From NCBI GenBank assembly GCA_002007465.1, contig LNAC01000374.1, positions 200,304 through 264,303 of the forward strand: a DNA stretch of 64,000 bases, read 5' to 3'. The position numbers were made by a program, and so were the translations under genes. The notes below the pieces were generated by a model. It had not been told where the DNA came from. It saw nothing but the letters and a program-made list of their open reading frames with translations, and made no database searches. This stretch comes from Ailurus styani. Lineage: Eukaryota; Chordata; Mammalia; Carnivora; Ailuridae. Shown piece after piece: positions 1 through 11,294 of the stretch (position 1 is the first letter of the stretch; the number at the start of each line of letters is the position of its first letter).

Positions 1-90
1 CTCTCTCTCTGCCTGCCTCTCTGCCTCCTTGTGATCTCTCTCCCTCTGTGAAATAAATAAATAAAATCTTTAAAAAAATAAAAAAAAAAT
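1..90 (+). repeat. SINEC 3' end, cut by window edge
   Basis: Only the CT-rich 3' part and the AAATAAATAAAATCTTT tail followed by poly-A are present. The tRNA-related head lies to the left of the window. The tail matches the complete SINECs elsewhere in the window. Confidence 0.9.
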
Positions 91-1290
91 GCCAGTTTTG
101 GGGGAATAAACCGTTCTTGGTTTTATTTATCGATTCTATTATTTGTCTTTTACATTTCTGTTTTAATCCTTTTAATCCTCTATTTTTAATCTGAGTTAAG
201 TTTTTAATTCAATATTTTATTCTATCTCATAGTAAAGTATAAGTACTTACATCTATTAATTTTTCTATGAATATAGCTTTAGACAAGTCACCTAAATTTT
301 GATACACCTGGTTTTTATTTTCATTTTCTAGTTATTCTGCAGTATCAGTTAAAATATTCTGTTTTACACAATAATAATTAAGGTAGCATTTTAAAATTTC
401 TAGGCAGTTAAGGACACCTAGGTGGCTCAGTCCGTTAAGAATCTGACTCTTGATTGTGTTTGAGGTCATGGTCTCGGTGAGATGGAGCCCTGTGTGCGGC
501 TGCGCGCTCAGCGGGGAGCCTGCTTTACATTCTCCCTCTCCCTTCCCCGCCACTCTTTCCCTCTCTCTTTCTTTCTCTCTCTTTCTCTCAAATAAATAAA
601 TAAATCTTTAGAATTTCCAAGTGGTTAAAGTTTTTAAATTTTTATTTTTGTAATTTTTATTCTTCATAAAATTAATGTATTCTTTCTAGTTATTAAAATT
701 CATTGAAGCAGTTTTTGTGCACTAAGATAGGATCAATTTCTATAAATGCTTAATGGAAGCTTGAAAATAAGATGCCATGACTATTCTCAGGTGTTTAAAT
801 TCTGCATATACAAATCAAATCAACCTTATTTGTTGTCTTTTTCACATCCTTTAAATCAAATAGCTATTTTTAAAATTTAATCTGTCTGTTAATGTTTCCT
901 GAGAAGATCGTTTTCCTATTCATTTCCTTTTCTATTTCTTGTAGGTTTGCTTCTTGAATTCGGATGTTTATACCACTTAGTTCAGAAAAATTTATTCCAG
1001 TTGGAGCTTCCTTACAGAAGGTAAAATTTATTTTATAAAGTTCCACTGTGTCTTTTAAATGCACATTTTGACCTAACTTTAGAAGAATTGCTTGTGAGCA
1101 GTGAATAGCTGAGCTTTGTTTTGAGCCAGTAAGAGTCTTTTTATCTGACCAGTGAGTTTATGCTTTATCATTATGCCTACAAATGCTGTGTGGTTTCATT
1201 TCTTCCATCTTATTTTATGTTACCTTTTCGTTTTTCATAACTTCCCTTTTCCCTTCTTTTTCTGTTTAATCTGTATTTTCTGACCCTCTG
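91..1290 (-). repeat. Old LINE-1 ORF2 fragment, interrupted by a SINEC
   Basis: Read on the minus strand this resembles the middle of L1 ORF2, but with many substitutions and no open frame. The two arms (91-410 and about 612-1290) continue the same element on either side of the SINEC at 412-610, so the L1 predates that SINEC. Recognition rests on remembered L1 consensus text, so the boundaries are approximate. Confidence 0.6.
412..610 (+). repeat. SINEC, older copy
   Basis: A full-length SINEC with the head ACACCTAGGTGGCTCAG, a CT-rich segment with CTTT units and an AAATAAATAAATC tail. It is flanked by diverged target-site copies AATTTCTAGGCAGTTAA (395-411) and AATTTCCAAGTGGTTAA (612-628), which match at 14 of 17 bases. 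That divergence and the head substitutions mark it as older than the 10.3, 43.7 and 53.2 kb copies. Confidence 0.9.
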
Positions 1291-1599
1291 TCCTTGTAAT
1301 TATAAAGTGTGTGGGCCCCTCTCCACTTTTCTGGTGTGGCATAGTGTCTCTAAAATTGTGAACCAGAGACTAATAGAGTCAGCTCAGTTCTTGTCACACA
1401 GGCAGACCCCCTCCCGAATCAAGGATCTGAGAGGTGGAAAAGGCGTGGGCTTGCTCTTCACAAGCTTGCTGGAATTCTTTGGAACTCTACCAAGTCTTAT
1501 TTTGCAAAGTATCAAACATACTGAAAATTTGTGCAACAAACCCAGGTTTGAAAATCTAGAAGAATACTAATAGAAACATCTATCATCTATATCTCCTTC

Positions 1600-2830
1600 A
1601 TCCAACTTAAATGACTGTTCACATTTTTCTCCCTTTATTTGCTCTCTCTCATTGTCTCTGTCTCTCTCTCTCTTCCCTCTCTCCTGACCCTCCCTCCCTA
1701 GAGTTCCTGAAAGGTAAATTCCAACAATCGTGAAACAAATCAGGTCACATTATTTTAACAACTTCAGCCTTTATTACTGAAGCCTAGAATATTGTGCTTC
1801 ATGATCACAATATTATTAACACAGCCAAAAAGCTTAACATTGATCCCAAACCATTATCTAGTATGACGTCTGTGGTTGATTGTTACATTGATGGCCACTG
1901 TGAACCTCTGAGACATCAACAAAAGAACCCCCTGCAAGCAGAGACTAGTTATGCATGTGCTGGCCGGGGCCTGTCCTCATGGAAGGCTGCTGGGGACACT
2001 GGGGACACTGGTCTGGCCCTCTGGAAAATAAGAGAGCCTGTGAAGAGAGGATTCCAGCCATCCAGTGGTTCCCTCCAGCTGCATGAGCAAGTGCTAACAA
2101 TATCAACAGAAGAACCTCGCAAGCCTCACAGAACCCTGAGAAACAACAATTATTTAAGCCACTGAATTTGAATTTGTTACACGGCAATAGCTATCTGACA
2201 CTTAGTCTATATTTAAATTACCCTGATTGTTAAAATAACGTCCTTTATAGCTTCTTATCACTTTTTTGATCCAGATCCATTCAAGACTTACACATTAAAT
2301 TTAGTTACCATGTTTCTTTACTGCCTTTTTATTTATACCTATCCCCTGTCCTAGTTGTTTTTATCTTTAATGATATTGACATTTTTATGAAAGAATCCAT
2401 GCCTGTTGTCTTATAAAATAGTCTATAATCTTGATTTGTCTGATCATTTCCTTATGAATAGCTACAGTTTAGATATTTTTGTCAGAATACAATAGTTAAT
2501 GTGGTAGACTTGCAATTATATTATATCAAGAGAGATGCTGAGTTTGATCATTTGATTAAGGTGTTTTCTACCAGACTTATACATTATTAAAAAAATACTT
2601 TGAGAGTTTGTAAATATCCTGTTCCCCACCTAACTTTCACCCATTGGCCATAGCACTCGGTGATGATCCCTGCCTGAATAAATTCTATCAGTGACTGCAA
2701 AAAGGTGGTTTTGTAATTCTATCATTAATTGTATGTTTTCTACCCAGTATTCTTCTGTGAAAATAAACTTTTCCTGCTCCCTATAAAAAGGGAATAAACT
2801 TTTCCCTTCTCTCTTTTTCTAGGGACTTGG
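1600..2830. repeat. Old L1M-type 3' UTR, split by an LTR-like insert
   Basis: The segments at about 1600-1790 and 2210-2830 resemble consecutive parts of an ancient mammalian L1 3' untranslated region. The second contains the AAATATCCTGTTCCCCACCT and CCTGCCTGAATAAATTCTAT type phrases of that family. The two parts are separated by the element at about 1790-2205. The family call is from memory, and the strand is left open. Confidence 0.45.
1790..2205 (+). repeat. MLT1-like LTR 3' end
   Basis: The right end (TTATTTAAGCCACTGAATTTG, then TTTGTTACACGGCAATAGC and CTGACAC) follows the usual 3' end of MaLR/MLT1 LTRs. The left boundary is uncertain. A short internal tandem GGGGACACT repeat lies near 1992-2009. 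Confidence 0.45.
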
Positions 2831-4540
2831 AAAGTTGTTGTTATTGTTGTTGTTCAGTGTATCAAAATCTATTGTAAATGTCATTGTTTTTAACACTTCA
2901 GTTCCTCAAAGTCGGTCAGAGGGGAGGGCCCCTCAATGTCCCCTCCATCAGTCTTTGTGCACTTCTTAGATTCCTGGTACATTAATTCACCTTTTATTTC
3001 TCCCACCCAAACTGTTATCAATCCTTTCCTCAACTAGATTAGTTCCTTTTACTGGGAAATAACATTTAGAAACCAAGAATTGTCTGATTCTCTCGCATAC
3101 TGGAGAAATCATTTTACTTATCTGTATTTTTCATTCGTCTTTGACTTCCCACACTTCTTTTCTCTTGTTTTGTACTATCTAAAGAAAGTTCATGTGTTAG
3201 ACCTTTTTAAATATCACGGTTTTCATGAGGCTGTTATAGTTAGATAGGCAATTTTCTCAAGAATATTGTGGGGGTGGGGCTGGGGCTAGTAAATTATAGC
3301 TTTAATTCCAGCAATCATTTTCAGAATTTTTTAGGTCTACTGTGTTCCTGTCCCAGTGAGTTACCTCCTTTCATCTTCTGTTGTTTCCTGTTCAGAGGAA
3401 GAAGATGCCCCCGGCAACAGATGGCTATGACTCGAAGAGAAAGCATGTAGCTCATAGCTGTCCTTCTGGCTATTAATCTCTGTTCCTCCAACTTTGTTCA
3501 GCAGCCTGCTTCTCTGGATTAAGAGTCTAGATCAGACAAAATGGAGAGGACACCTCTGCACTTTTCCTTGCTCTTTTGTGGCAAAGAAGAGGTCCCAACA
3601 GAGGCATTTCCAACTTTCCTGTGGCTACCCTCACTCCATTTCTCAGTCTTTCTAATAAAGGATTTTGGCAGAAGCCACAAAATAATTTCTGCATGGCTTC
3701 ATCTGGCACAGCTCATGTGTTAGTTAAGTCTCCTTTGATTTCGAGGGAAAAAACCCAGCATAAACCAGCTTGAGATAAATAGAAATTATTCATTTATATA
3801 AATAAGGAGAGAGTAAGTATAATTAATGGTATTCAGGCATGACTCAGTTCAGAATTTGTGGGAGCTCTGTCTCTCTCCTTCCTCCCATCTTGTTCCTGTC
3901 TCCCTCCACTCCCCTACATTTTCTAGGATTCTTGCTCAGCCCTACATATCTTTCCTTGCTTTTACTTTCCTTATTCTTATATAGGCTATCTCCACATGGT
4001 AGTGAGATTTCACAAGCAGCTTTAGCTACCTGCCATTCTTGCTCTAACATCTCTTAAGAAAAGCACCTTCTACGTCATCTAGAAACTGGAGAATCCCAAA
4101 AGAGAACATCAGCCGCATGCTTACCCTTGGAGCAATCACTAGACTGCGGGAATGGGATACCATGAATGGGTGGACTGTTACTCCCAGGTGAGGAGGAAGG
4201 AATCTGTGAGTGCACCTCCAATAGAACGTGAACGAAGAGAGAAAAAGACCACCTCATGAAGGAGGGAAGAGGCACATCAAACAAAATAGCATGTATCTCC
4301 TACAGCTCAGCTTTTATAACAGCAGTACCTCTGGCCCAGAAGATATGAGGCAAACATTTTGCTATCATGATCCTTATGTCCAATGTTGCAGCATCCGCTA
4401 ATCCAACATATCAATGACTCTTCAAAACCATATGTAGCTTCATGGCATCAGAGACTGGCCATGAGAGAGAGCTGGAACAGAAATGAAAATGGAAAGCCCT
4501 GAAAACTTATCATTCAGTTTAGACTAAGTCATGCTGCATC
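2830..4540. other. No gene or named repeat seen
   Basis: Mostly AT-rich unique sequence with short GTT-rich (2835-2855) and CT-rich tracts. Several open frames of 60-72 codons overlap here on both strands, but none has a domain, codon bias or splice context that supports a gene. Confidence 0.5.
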
Positions 4541-4890
4541 TCCAAACAATCCCAGAACCACAGTGGCTCACACAGCAGGGTCTTTATCTTGCTTTGAGCT
4601 CTGGGGATGCACATCGTCTTCATTCCAGGACCAAGGCTGAAGAAGCAGCTTCCATCTGGAAACTTCTGTTCTCCTGCGAGAGAGAAAAGAGAGAAAGTAG
4701 TACCATGTGATGGTGCTTAAAACTTCCAAAGTGACATCATTACTTCCACTCACACTCACCTTTCCCTGGTCAATGCCCATGTCCTGGCCAGCCCTGATAT
4801 GAACAGGGTAAAAAGTATATTCATTCAGCAGAGACAGCTGAGTAGAGAAATGCCTGGTAGAAAGTGGTTCAGTAGAAAGAGGCAGCAAAT
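4540..4890. repeat. Probable old dispersed repeat, family not named
   Basis: The phrases around GTGGCTCACACAGCAGGG, the CTTCATTCCAGGACCAAGGC stretch and GACATCATTACTTCC resemble an ancient interspersed mammalian repeat. I cannot assign a family. A 106-codon minus-strand frame overlaps it and is best read as chance. Confidence 0.3.
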
Positions 4891-5489
4891 TATTTTCTCA
4901 GTAATACAATTGACCACAATAATTAGAAGGACAAAGACAGCTGTCTTTCTGAGGAGATGTAAGCTATCTCTGAAGACTCCTAGGAATCATGTGTCAGTAA
5001 ATTATAAGGGGATATCATAGCTAGAGTTTCTCTGAAATACCATCCATTGGACCCAAAGAGATATTGTTTATATCCTTGACCTAGGGAAGTATTGAATATA
5101 CTGAGCTAAGCAAATGTGAGAGGAAGAAGGAGAAGCTGTATGTATATATCTTCCCTATTTCAGGAAAGAATGACCTATTCGTAGGATGGCTATATTATTT
5201 TATCACATAAGTTGGGATACTTTGGAGAATAAAGGGGGAATTTTTGATAATTACATTGGGCCAACTAGTAATCCTTAGCAAGTCAGGACCTATAATCACT
5301 CTACTTTTATCCCATTATTTCCATAGATTGTAATAATAAATTTTTGTATATTCTAATTTATTTATTTTCAGACTTGGGTCCCCTCACTGGACTCATCAAA
5401 ATTTTAAAGAGTACTGTTAAAAGTACAGCTTCCTGGCCCTTATCTATAGAATTTAATTCCCCACATCTGGGTGAGTGTGGCTGAATGTG

Positions 5490-5830
5490 ATAACATCGAA
5501 TTATCCAATCACTTCCACTTCTGGCCTCTCCAGTAGAAATACTGCACGCCCTACTCCACTGACAGGAAGTTTAGCCATGTGACCTGCATTGGCCAATGAA
5601 ATGTAATTGAAGGAAGCTCTGTCAGGACAGAAGCCTTAAGACCATTAGTGCTTCCACCTTATCTTTTATCCCTATGCCAGGAAGATCAGCAATGTTCCAT
5701 ATGGGGGCTCCTTCTTCAGCCTTTGTCCTCAAGGGAAGAGGACATGGATCACAGCTACAGCCAGCCTAAAAGGGATATGTAGCACAAACGGAAATAAATC
5801 TTTGTTGTAAGTAACTATGATTTGAAGTGC
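5490..5830 (+). repeat. Old LTR-like unit
   Basis: The sequence contains CCATGTGACCTGCATTGGCC, AATGAAATGTAATTG and, near the right end, a GGAAATAAATCTTTGTTGTAA polyadenylation-signal-like region. This order resembles old mammalian LTRs (MLT/MER class). No matching LTR partner or internal region is visible. Confidence 0.35.
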
Positions 5831-6119
5831 ATTTCTTTCCACGGCATAACCTAGCAGGATGTGTCTGCATCTCACTCGAAAACCCCAATCAGATTAATTA
5901 TTCATGCTCTATTAATTTTATTCATTGTTCAATTCTATTTTTTAACCTAAGTATCTCACACAGCACAAAGTACAGATGTGTCCAATGGTTATTGACTGTT
6001 TTCACTTGATTAGTTGTATTTATATGACTATTAGATTCGCTACCAATAATTGACCTTAAATAGTTTCGACATGCTCTTGCATTTTTTTCTGAAAGAAGGA
6101 ACACGTGTACACTGTACAC

Positions 6120-6720
6120 AACTTGAAAAGAGAGTATAAAAAATCACACACCATCCATAAAACTTAGATTAACTACTGTTAATATTTTAGTTAATTTTCA
6201 AGTGCTTCCCAGACATATTAATTATTTGATCATACTGTACAGTATTAAATATCACTTTTTCATTTATTTCTACAAGAGTATTTCCTATATTGTCAAATAT
6301 GCCTCAAAAATATTTTAATGAATATACAGTGTTCCAACATGTCAAAGTCATAACTGAGCTAACCCTCTCCCAATTGGTTGTTTCCAATTATTACTATAAT
6401 TAATACTGTTGTGAGCACCTTTGTACTGTATCTTGTAAGAATCTTGTAAGCATCTCTATTTTCTTATATTAAAGTCTTAGAAGGCAAATTACAGGGCCAA
6501 AGAGTATCAACAATTTCAAGACTTTTAATATGTATTGCCAAATGGTTTTAAAAAGAAGTTCTACCAAAAATATATACCCACGTGCGTTTGCCTCACTGCA
6601 CACTGACCAGCATTGTACCTGACCGTTATTTTAATCTTTCCAGTCAGATAATCAAAATAAGCTCATTGTTGCAATTTCCATTTCTAGTAAGCTTAAGCAT
6701 TGTCTTGTGTTTTTAGCCAT
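6120..6720 (-). repeat. Old LINE 3' region (L1M/HAL1-like)
   Basis: The phrases TTGGTTGTTTCCAATTATTA, AATACTGTTGTGAGCACC and ATGTATTGCCAAATGG appear in the order typical of the reverse strand of old L1-lineage 3' ends. The copy is heavily mutated and has no open frame. Confidence 0.5.
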
Positions 6721-6862
6721 TTGTCTCTCCATATGCTCTGCTTCTGTAATCTTAATGTAATTGGTCCACAGGGAGTTTTATTCAAATTCCCCACAAACTT
6801 GCAAATGAACTTTCAGAATACATCTCATTTGTAAGTTAGAAGCTATTGATATTAGCTACATG

Positions 6863-7096
6863 GTTTTTTTTTTTTTAAAGATTTTATTTATTCATTTGAC
6901 ACAGAGAGAGAGATTACAAGTAGGCAGAGAGGCAGGCAGAGAGAGGAGAGAGGAGGAAGCAGGCTCCCCGCTGAGCAGAGAGCCCGATGTGGGCCTCGAT
7001 CCCAGGACCCTGGGATCATGACCTGAGCCGAAGGCAGCGGCTTTAACCCACTGAGCCACCCAGGCGCCCTTTTTTTTTTTTTTTTAAAGATTTTAT
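6863..7096 (-). repeat. SINEC with an extra tail-like segment at its 5' end
   Basis: A complete SINEC on the minus strand (head GGGCGCC at about 7063-7069). It is enclosed by a perfect 15-bp target-site duplication GATATTAGCTACATG at 6848-6862 and 7097-7111. Between the SINE head and the right duplication sits a second SINE-tail-like sequence (poly-T then AAAGATTTTAT, 7070-7096). On the element's own strand, the insert therefore starts with a SINE tail followed directly by a full SINE. Confidence 0.92.
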
Positions 7097-7154
7097 GATA
7101 TTAGCTACATGTTAGAATGGAACAAGAAAGATCACACACTACCAAATTCTCTAT

Positions 7155-7370
7155 CAGCACTATCCAATAGAACTTTCTGCAAAGTTAGAAATGTTTTGTA
7201 TCTGCACTGTCCAGTGAGGTAGCCACTAGCCACATGTGACTATTGAGCCCTTGAAATGTGGTTAGTGTGACTAAGGAACTGAATTTTTCAATTTTATTTT
7301 ATTTCAATTAATATAAATTTTAATTTTAATAGCCACATGTGGCTAATGATGATCGTATTTGACATCATAG
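7155..7370 (+). mobile_element. hAT-Charlie-type MITE (MER3/MER5-like)
   Basis: The ends CAGCACTATCCAATA and, inverted, CTATGATGTCAAATA are related terminal repeats. Inside are GCCACTAGCCACATGTGACT and, near the other end, AGCCACATGTGGCTAATG. This is the well-known layout of a non-autonomous hAT element that spread in early mammals. No 8-bp target duplication survives, as expected for an old copy. Confidence 0.75.
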
Positions 7371-7540
7371 CTTTAAACAACTTACCCATCTGGGAATGGG
7401 TCAGCCTAGGCTTCATATTTGACCTACTAAATCCATAACCAAGAAGGAAAAAAAGCAGAACAAGGAGAAAAGTGTATAGTGTGAGCCAAGCTCAATATAT
7501 ATAGTTGTGTACTTAATTCATTTCTGTGGGGTTTTCTTTT

Positions 7541-8090
7541 TTTAATTATTTAAATTCAAGTTTGTTAACATATAGTGCACCATGGGTTTCAGGAGTAGAA
7601 TCCAGCGATTCAGCATCCACACACAACACCCAGGGCTCATCCCATCAAGTTCTCTCCTTAATGCCCATCACCCATTTAGCCCGAAGCCCCAAACCCCCTC
7701 CCCTCCTGGAGCTCTCAGTTTGTCCTCTAGTTAAGAGTCACTTATTTTTTTGTCTCCCTTCCTCTTTCTATCCTATTGGATTTTTCCTTCCCTCCCCTAT
7801 GTTCATCAGTTTTGCTTTTTAAATTCCACCTGTGGGTGAAATGGTATATTTGTCTTTCTGATTACCTTATTTCACTGAGCACTGTACTTCTGTTTCCATC
7901 CACATTGTTGCAGATGGCAAGATTTCATTCTTTTTGATGGCTGAGTAATAATCCATTGTGTATATACACTACCTCTTCTTTATCCGTTCGTCAGTCAGTG
8001 GACATTTGGGCTCTTTCCATAATTTGGCTATTGTTGTTAATGCTACTATAAACATGGGGGTGCATGTTCCCTTGAGTTTTTCAATTAAAG
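7541..8090 (-). repeat. Carnivore L1, ORF2 end and 3' UTR
   Basis: On the minus strand this carries the end of L1 ORF2 and the C-rich 3' UTR. Typical reversed phrases include GAGTAATAATCCATTGTGTA and TGCAGATGGCAAGATTTCA. The element is 5'-truncated at about 8090 and its 3' end is near 7541. The similarity to carnivore L1 is high enough to suggest middle age. A 98-codon plus-strand frame across it is not a gene. Confidence 0.85.
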
Positions 8091-8139
8091 TGGTCATGTT
8101 ACCCTTGCATATTTCCCACGTACCAGCCTGTGTCCCAAA

Positions 8140-8345
8140 TGCTTTCACATATTAATATGTATCCCCACAATAAGCATATAATAAAGCTACTATCAATTTT
8201 TCCTCCATTTTACAGGTTAAACAACTGAGGCACAAAGAAGTCAGCCGACCTAGGAATATAGAGCTAGTAAGTGCCAGAGCCAGGGTTTAAGCCCAGCTAG
8301 TCTGGCTCCAGAATCCGTGTTTTTAATCCATCCACTCCCTAATAT
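8140..8345 (+). repeat. MIR element
   Basis: Contains the MIR core order: CCATTTTACAGGTTAAACAA, CTGAGGCACAAAGAAGT, AGCTAGTAAGTGCCAGAGCC and CTGGCTCCAGAATCCGTG. It covers most of the MIR length. Confidence 0.88.
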
Positions 8346-8349
8346 TCCC

Positions 8350-9480
8350 TGCGGGTATATAATCACCAGGGGAACATAGTATTGTACTTACTGAAACCAA
8401 GTATGCTATTGCCTGAAATGCCTCTAACAAGAGGTAACCCTTTTATTTCACAACTTAGAGTTAACAGGCTCCCAATCAAATCCCTGACTAAAAACAAGAA
8501 TTTTTTGTAAATGAAAAAACTCACTAAAAAAAAAAGCAATCAACCCATATATGAATCGAACTGGCTATTAAATCGTGCCCTTGATTATTTGTCTTCACAG
8601 AAAACAAATCTAAAAGACTTCACAGTTTGGCCAAAGAATGGCCTTGTTTAACTCCTACTGTGTGAGCCAAATAGAAGCAATGCTTTGCTTATTTGTCCTG
8701 CTCAGGAATTCTGCTCTACAAGATTTATGAAAGTTGTACTTGTTAATCATTTAAAAGTTTTGTTCTTGGGGGATTGTTTTAGTAAGGTTATGTCCTTTCT
8801 GGTGTGCAATGTGTGTTTAGTGATTAGAATAATGTATCAACTGACTCTTTTAATCTGTCATTTTCCAAGCACAAAATTAATCTACCTTCAATTGGCTCAA
8901 CAGGAAGCCAATCACAAAGGGAATCAAAGTTTTGAAATGGAGATCAAACTGCTTTGAGTGGAAAAATGATTAGAAGAGAGGTCTCTTTTCTTTAATATAT
9001 CATTCCAAAAGCAGTACTGCCAACCTTTTAAAAATTTAAAATATTTGCAAAAAATTGCAGTGTCAAAAGAATTTAATATGAATGATTTGCAAACAGCTTG
9101 TTTCCCTATGATTACATATTCCTTCAGTAGCCGTATGCCTGTACAAACAACTGTGCTAGGAGAGCTGTAAAACAATGCATGTTTTGATGATGTTCCAACT
9201 TCTGCTAGATGGAACAACTAGCTGATGAGGGACAACTAATGAGAATGCAAATGACCCTTGGACCATTTGGATTTAGAATGTTGCTGCAACAATGTACTAA
9301 ACCCTACTCATCTCTTAGATGTGGACAAGTTACAGTTGAGGTTTTGCTTGAACTCTGGAAGCAGAGATTTGTATTAGAATTTTATATTAGAATGTGTACC
9401 AGAATTAATGCAAAGCGTCATGCAGATAGTCATGTTCAAGACTATAAACCTAACTATAATTTTCAGTAATAACTAATAGG
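8350..9480. other. No gene or clear repeat seen
   Basis: AT-rich sequence of 1.1 kb. It contains open frames of 86 to 97 codons on both strands (for example 8924-9217 minus and 9209-9469 plus). They overlap each other and show no recognisable domain, so I do not call them. Confidence 0.5.
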
Positions 9481-9489
9481 AAAAACATA

Positions 9490-9615
9490 CAGCTTGATGC
9501 CAGAGAGGCAAAAGTTAAAATCCCAATCCCGCCACCTGGATAATTTACTGTGGTACTAGATAATTTAATTAACTTCTCCAAGCTTTGGTTTCTTTGTCGA
9601 TTTTGAAGGCCCACT
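9490..9615 (-). repeat. MIR element
   Basis: The reversed MIR core is visible: AATCCCAATCCCGCCACCTG, then AATTAACTTCTCCAAGC and TTTGGTTTCTTTGTCGATTT. It is diverged but in the right order. Confidence 0.7.
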
Positions 9616-10281
9616 ATTTGCCAGACTGCTGAAGAGCACAGAAGTAAGAATGGCAAAGTTCCAGAGATTCGTTACACAAAGAGGCAGAGCATAAACGCTT
9701 AAGCTGGGAGCCTAGAACACTAGGTGATATCAGCAGTCATTAGAACCAAGATGAATTCAGAACAAGGCCAAACTCCAATTTGGTTTAACCAGGTTGCAAG
9801 GGACAAAGCAAACAGCAACAACAGCTAAGATGATGAAGTAGTGTTAGATGCATGGTCAAAGTCACAATAGAAGAAAGATAATGTACCTGTCAGAACGCCA
9901 AATAATTTTTTTTCTGACTGCCTTGTGTCAGATTCCACATCCAGGACTTTTTAAAGGGTCTGAAAACCATTCCTGACAACCTGAAACTCAGTTTTTGCAA
10001 TATAAAATAAAAATTTTAAATATCAGCCCTCTCTGGAAAATGGTCATTTGGAGGAACAAGTAAAGTAAAGCAAAGGAAAGCATTACCATGTAAATGAATG
10101 TGCTATAACATTAAGTGCTCATTATTATGGCTCCCACTGCTCTAATCAAGTATATTTAAGAGAAAGGCTTTGCTTACATCATTATCCTAGAAAATATGAA
10201 GTAGTAAGTAGTAGTCAAATTAATAGTTATTCTGAGTATCTTTGCTGCATAAGTGAAACAAGTTTAAGACATGAATTCATG

Positions 10282-10442
10282 GGCGCCTGGGTGGCTCAGT
10301 GGGTTAAAGCCTCTGCCTTCGGCTCAGGTCATGATCTCAGGGTCCTGGGATCGAGGCCCGCATCGGGCTCTCTGCTCAGCGGGGAGCCTGCTTCCTCCTC
10401 TCTCTCTGCCTACTTGTAATTTCTCTCTGTCAAAAAAAAAAA
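10282..10442 (+). repeat. Young SINEC with perfect target-site duplication
   Basis: Near-consensus head, a polymerase III A-box-like TGGCTCAGTGGG and a B-box-like GGATCGAGGCC (one mismatch to GGTTCGANNCC), then a CT-rich part and a pure A tail. The copy lacks the AAATAAATAAAATCTT segment, so its tail begins directly after CTCTGTC. The 16-bp duplication AAGACATGAATTCATG lies at 10266-10281 and 10443-10458 and is perfect. Confidence 0.95.
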
Positions 10443-10689
10443 AAGACATGAATTCATGCACTTGTGTTTATAATGTTTAGGATTTTTATATATTCTGTTT
10501 TCTCTGATGAATATTTACTTTTAATTGTTTCATAATACATAGCAACCGAGCTTTCCTTATATTATATCAAAGGTCAACAATCATGTATGACAAAGTTGAA
10601 CGTGGAATAATAATTTGTAGTGACTTGGTTGCTTATTGCTTCTGGATACCTCAGTACTGCTGATGAAAGGGTACACAATGTAATGATTG

Positions 10690-10885
10690 ATAAGAATAGA
10701 CTCTGACACTTTATAGACCTGGGTTAATCCCCAGTCCTACCACTTATCATCTGGGTAAATTTTACCACGTTAGCTTGTATTGTAGCAACTTGTAGCATAT
10801 TAGCTTGTAAGCTTCCATTTCTTCTTCCTTTGTAAAATGAAGACTGTCATCCCTACAGAAGTTCAAAGAATGAGTGAAATAGTAG
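10690..10885 (-). repeat. MIR element
   Basis: Reversed MIR order: ACCTGGGTTAATCCCCAGTC, CTACCACTTATCATCTGGGT, then TCTTCCTTTGTAAAATGAAG. A short duplicated TTAGCTTGTA unit interrupts the middle (10770-10808). Confidence 0.72.
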
Positions 10886-11294
10886 AAAGAGGGTGTCTTT
10901 AGGTCAATGCTGGTGAGCTGCCCCACCTTGTAGGTGTCCACAAGTGGCATTGGTTTCAGTGATTCTACAACAGTTGGAGTCTGGATTTCAGTCCTGAAAG
11001 CACGGAAACTAAAAGTCATAGGGACCTTAGACTGGCCTCAGCAGTTCTGAGTTAACCTACCAACACAGAAGAGACAAATATACATTGTTGTACATTACTT
11101 TTAGTGAGAGCCTCTGCCATGTGAAATTTCTGGGGCATCCCATCCCTGGAAGTACGCTATAGGGAAAGCCACCTGAACAGAAAATTTCCTGCTGAGTGAG
11201 GGATCAGAATGAGGAAAGTGCTTTATTTGATTTGGGCATATAACAGAGCTAGCGTATCTTTCTCCACCATATGTCTATGAAAGGGATCGAATAT

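Noticed and set aside
10281..10360. tRNA-like head of a SINEC as a tRNA gene
   Set aside because: The A and B box words are present, but the cloverleaf is not kept and the sequence continues into a SINE body and A tail.
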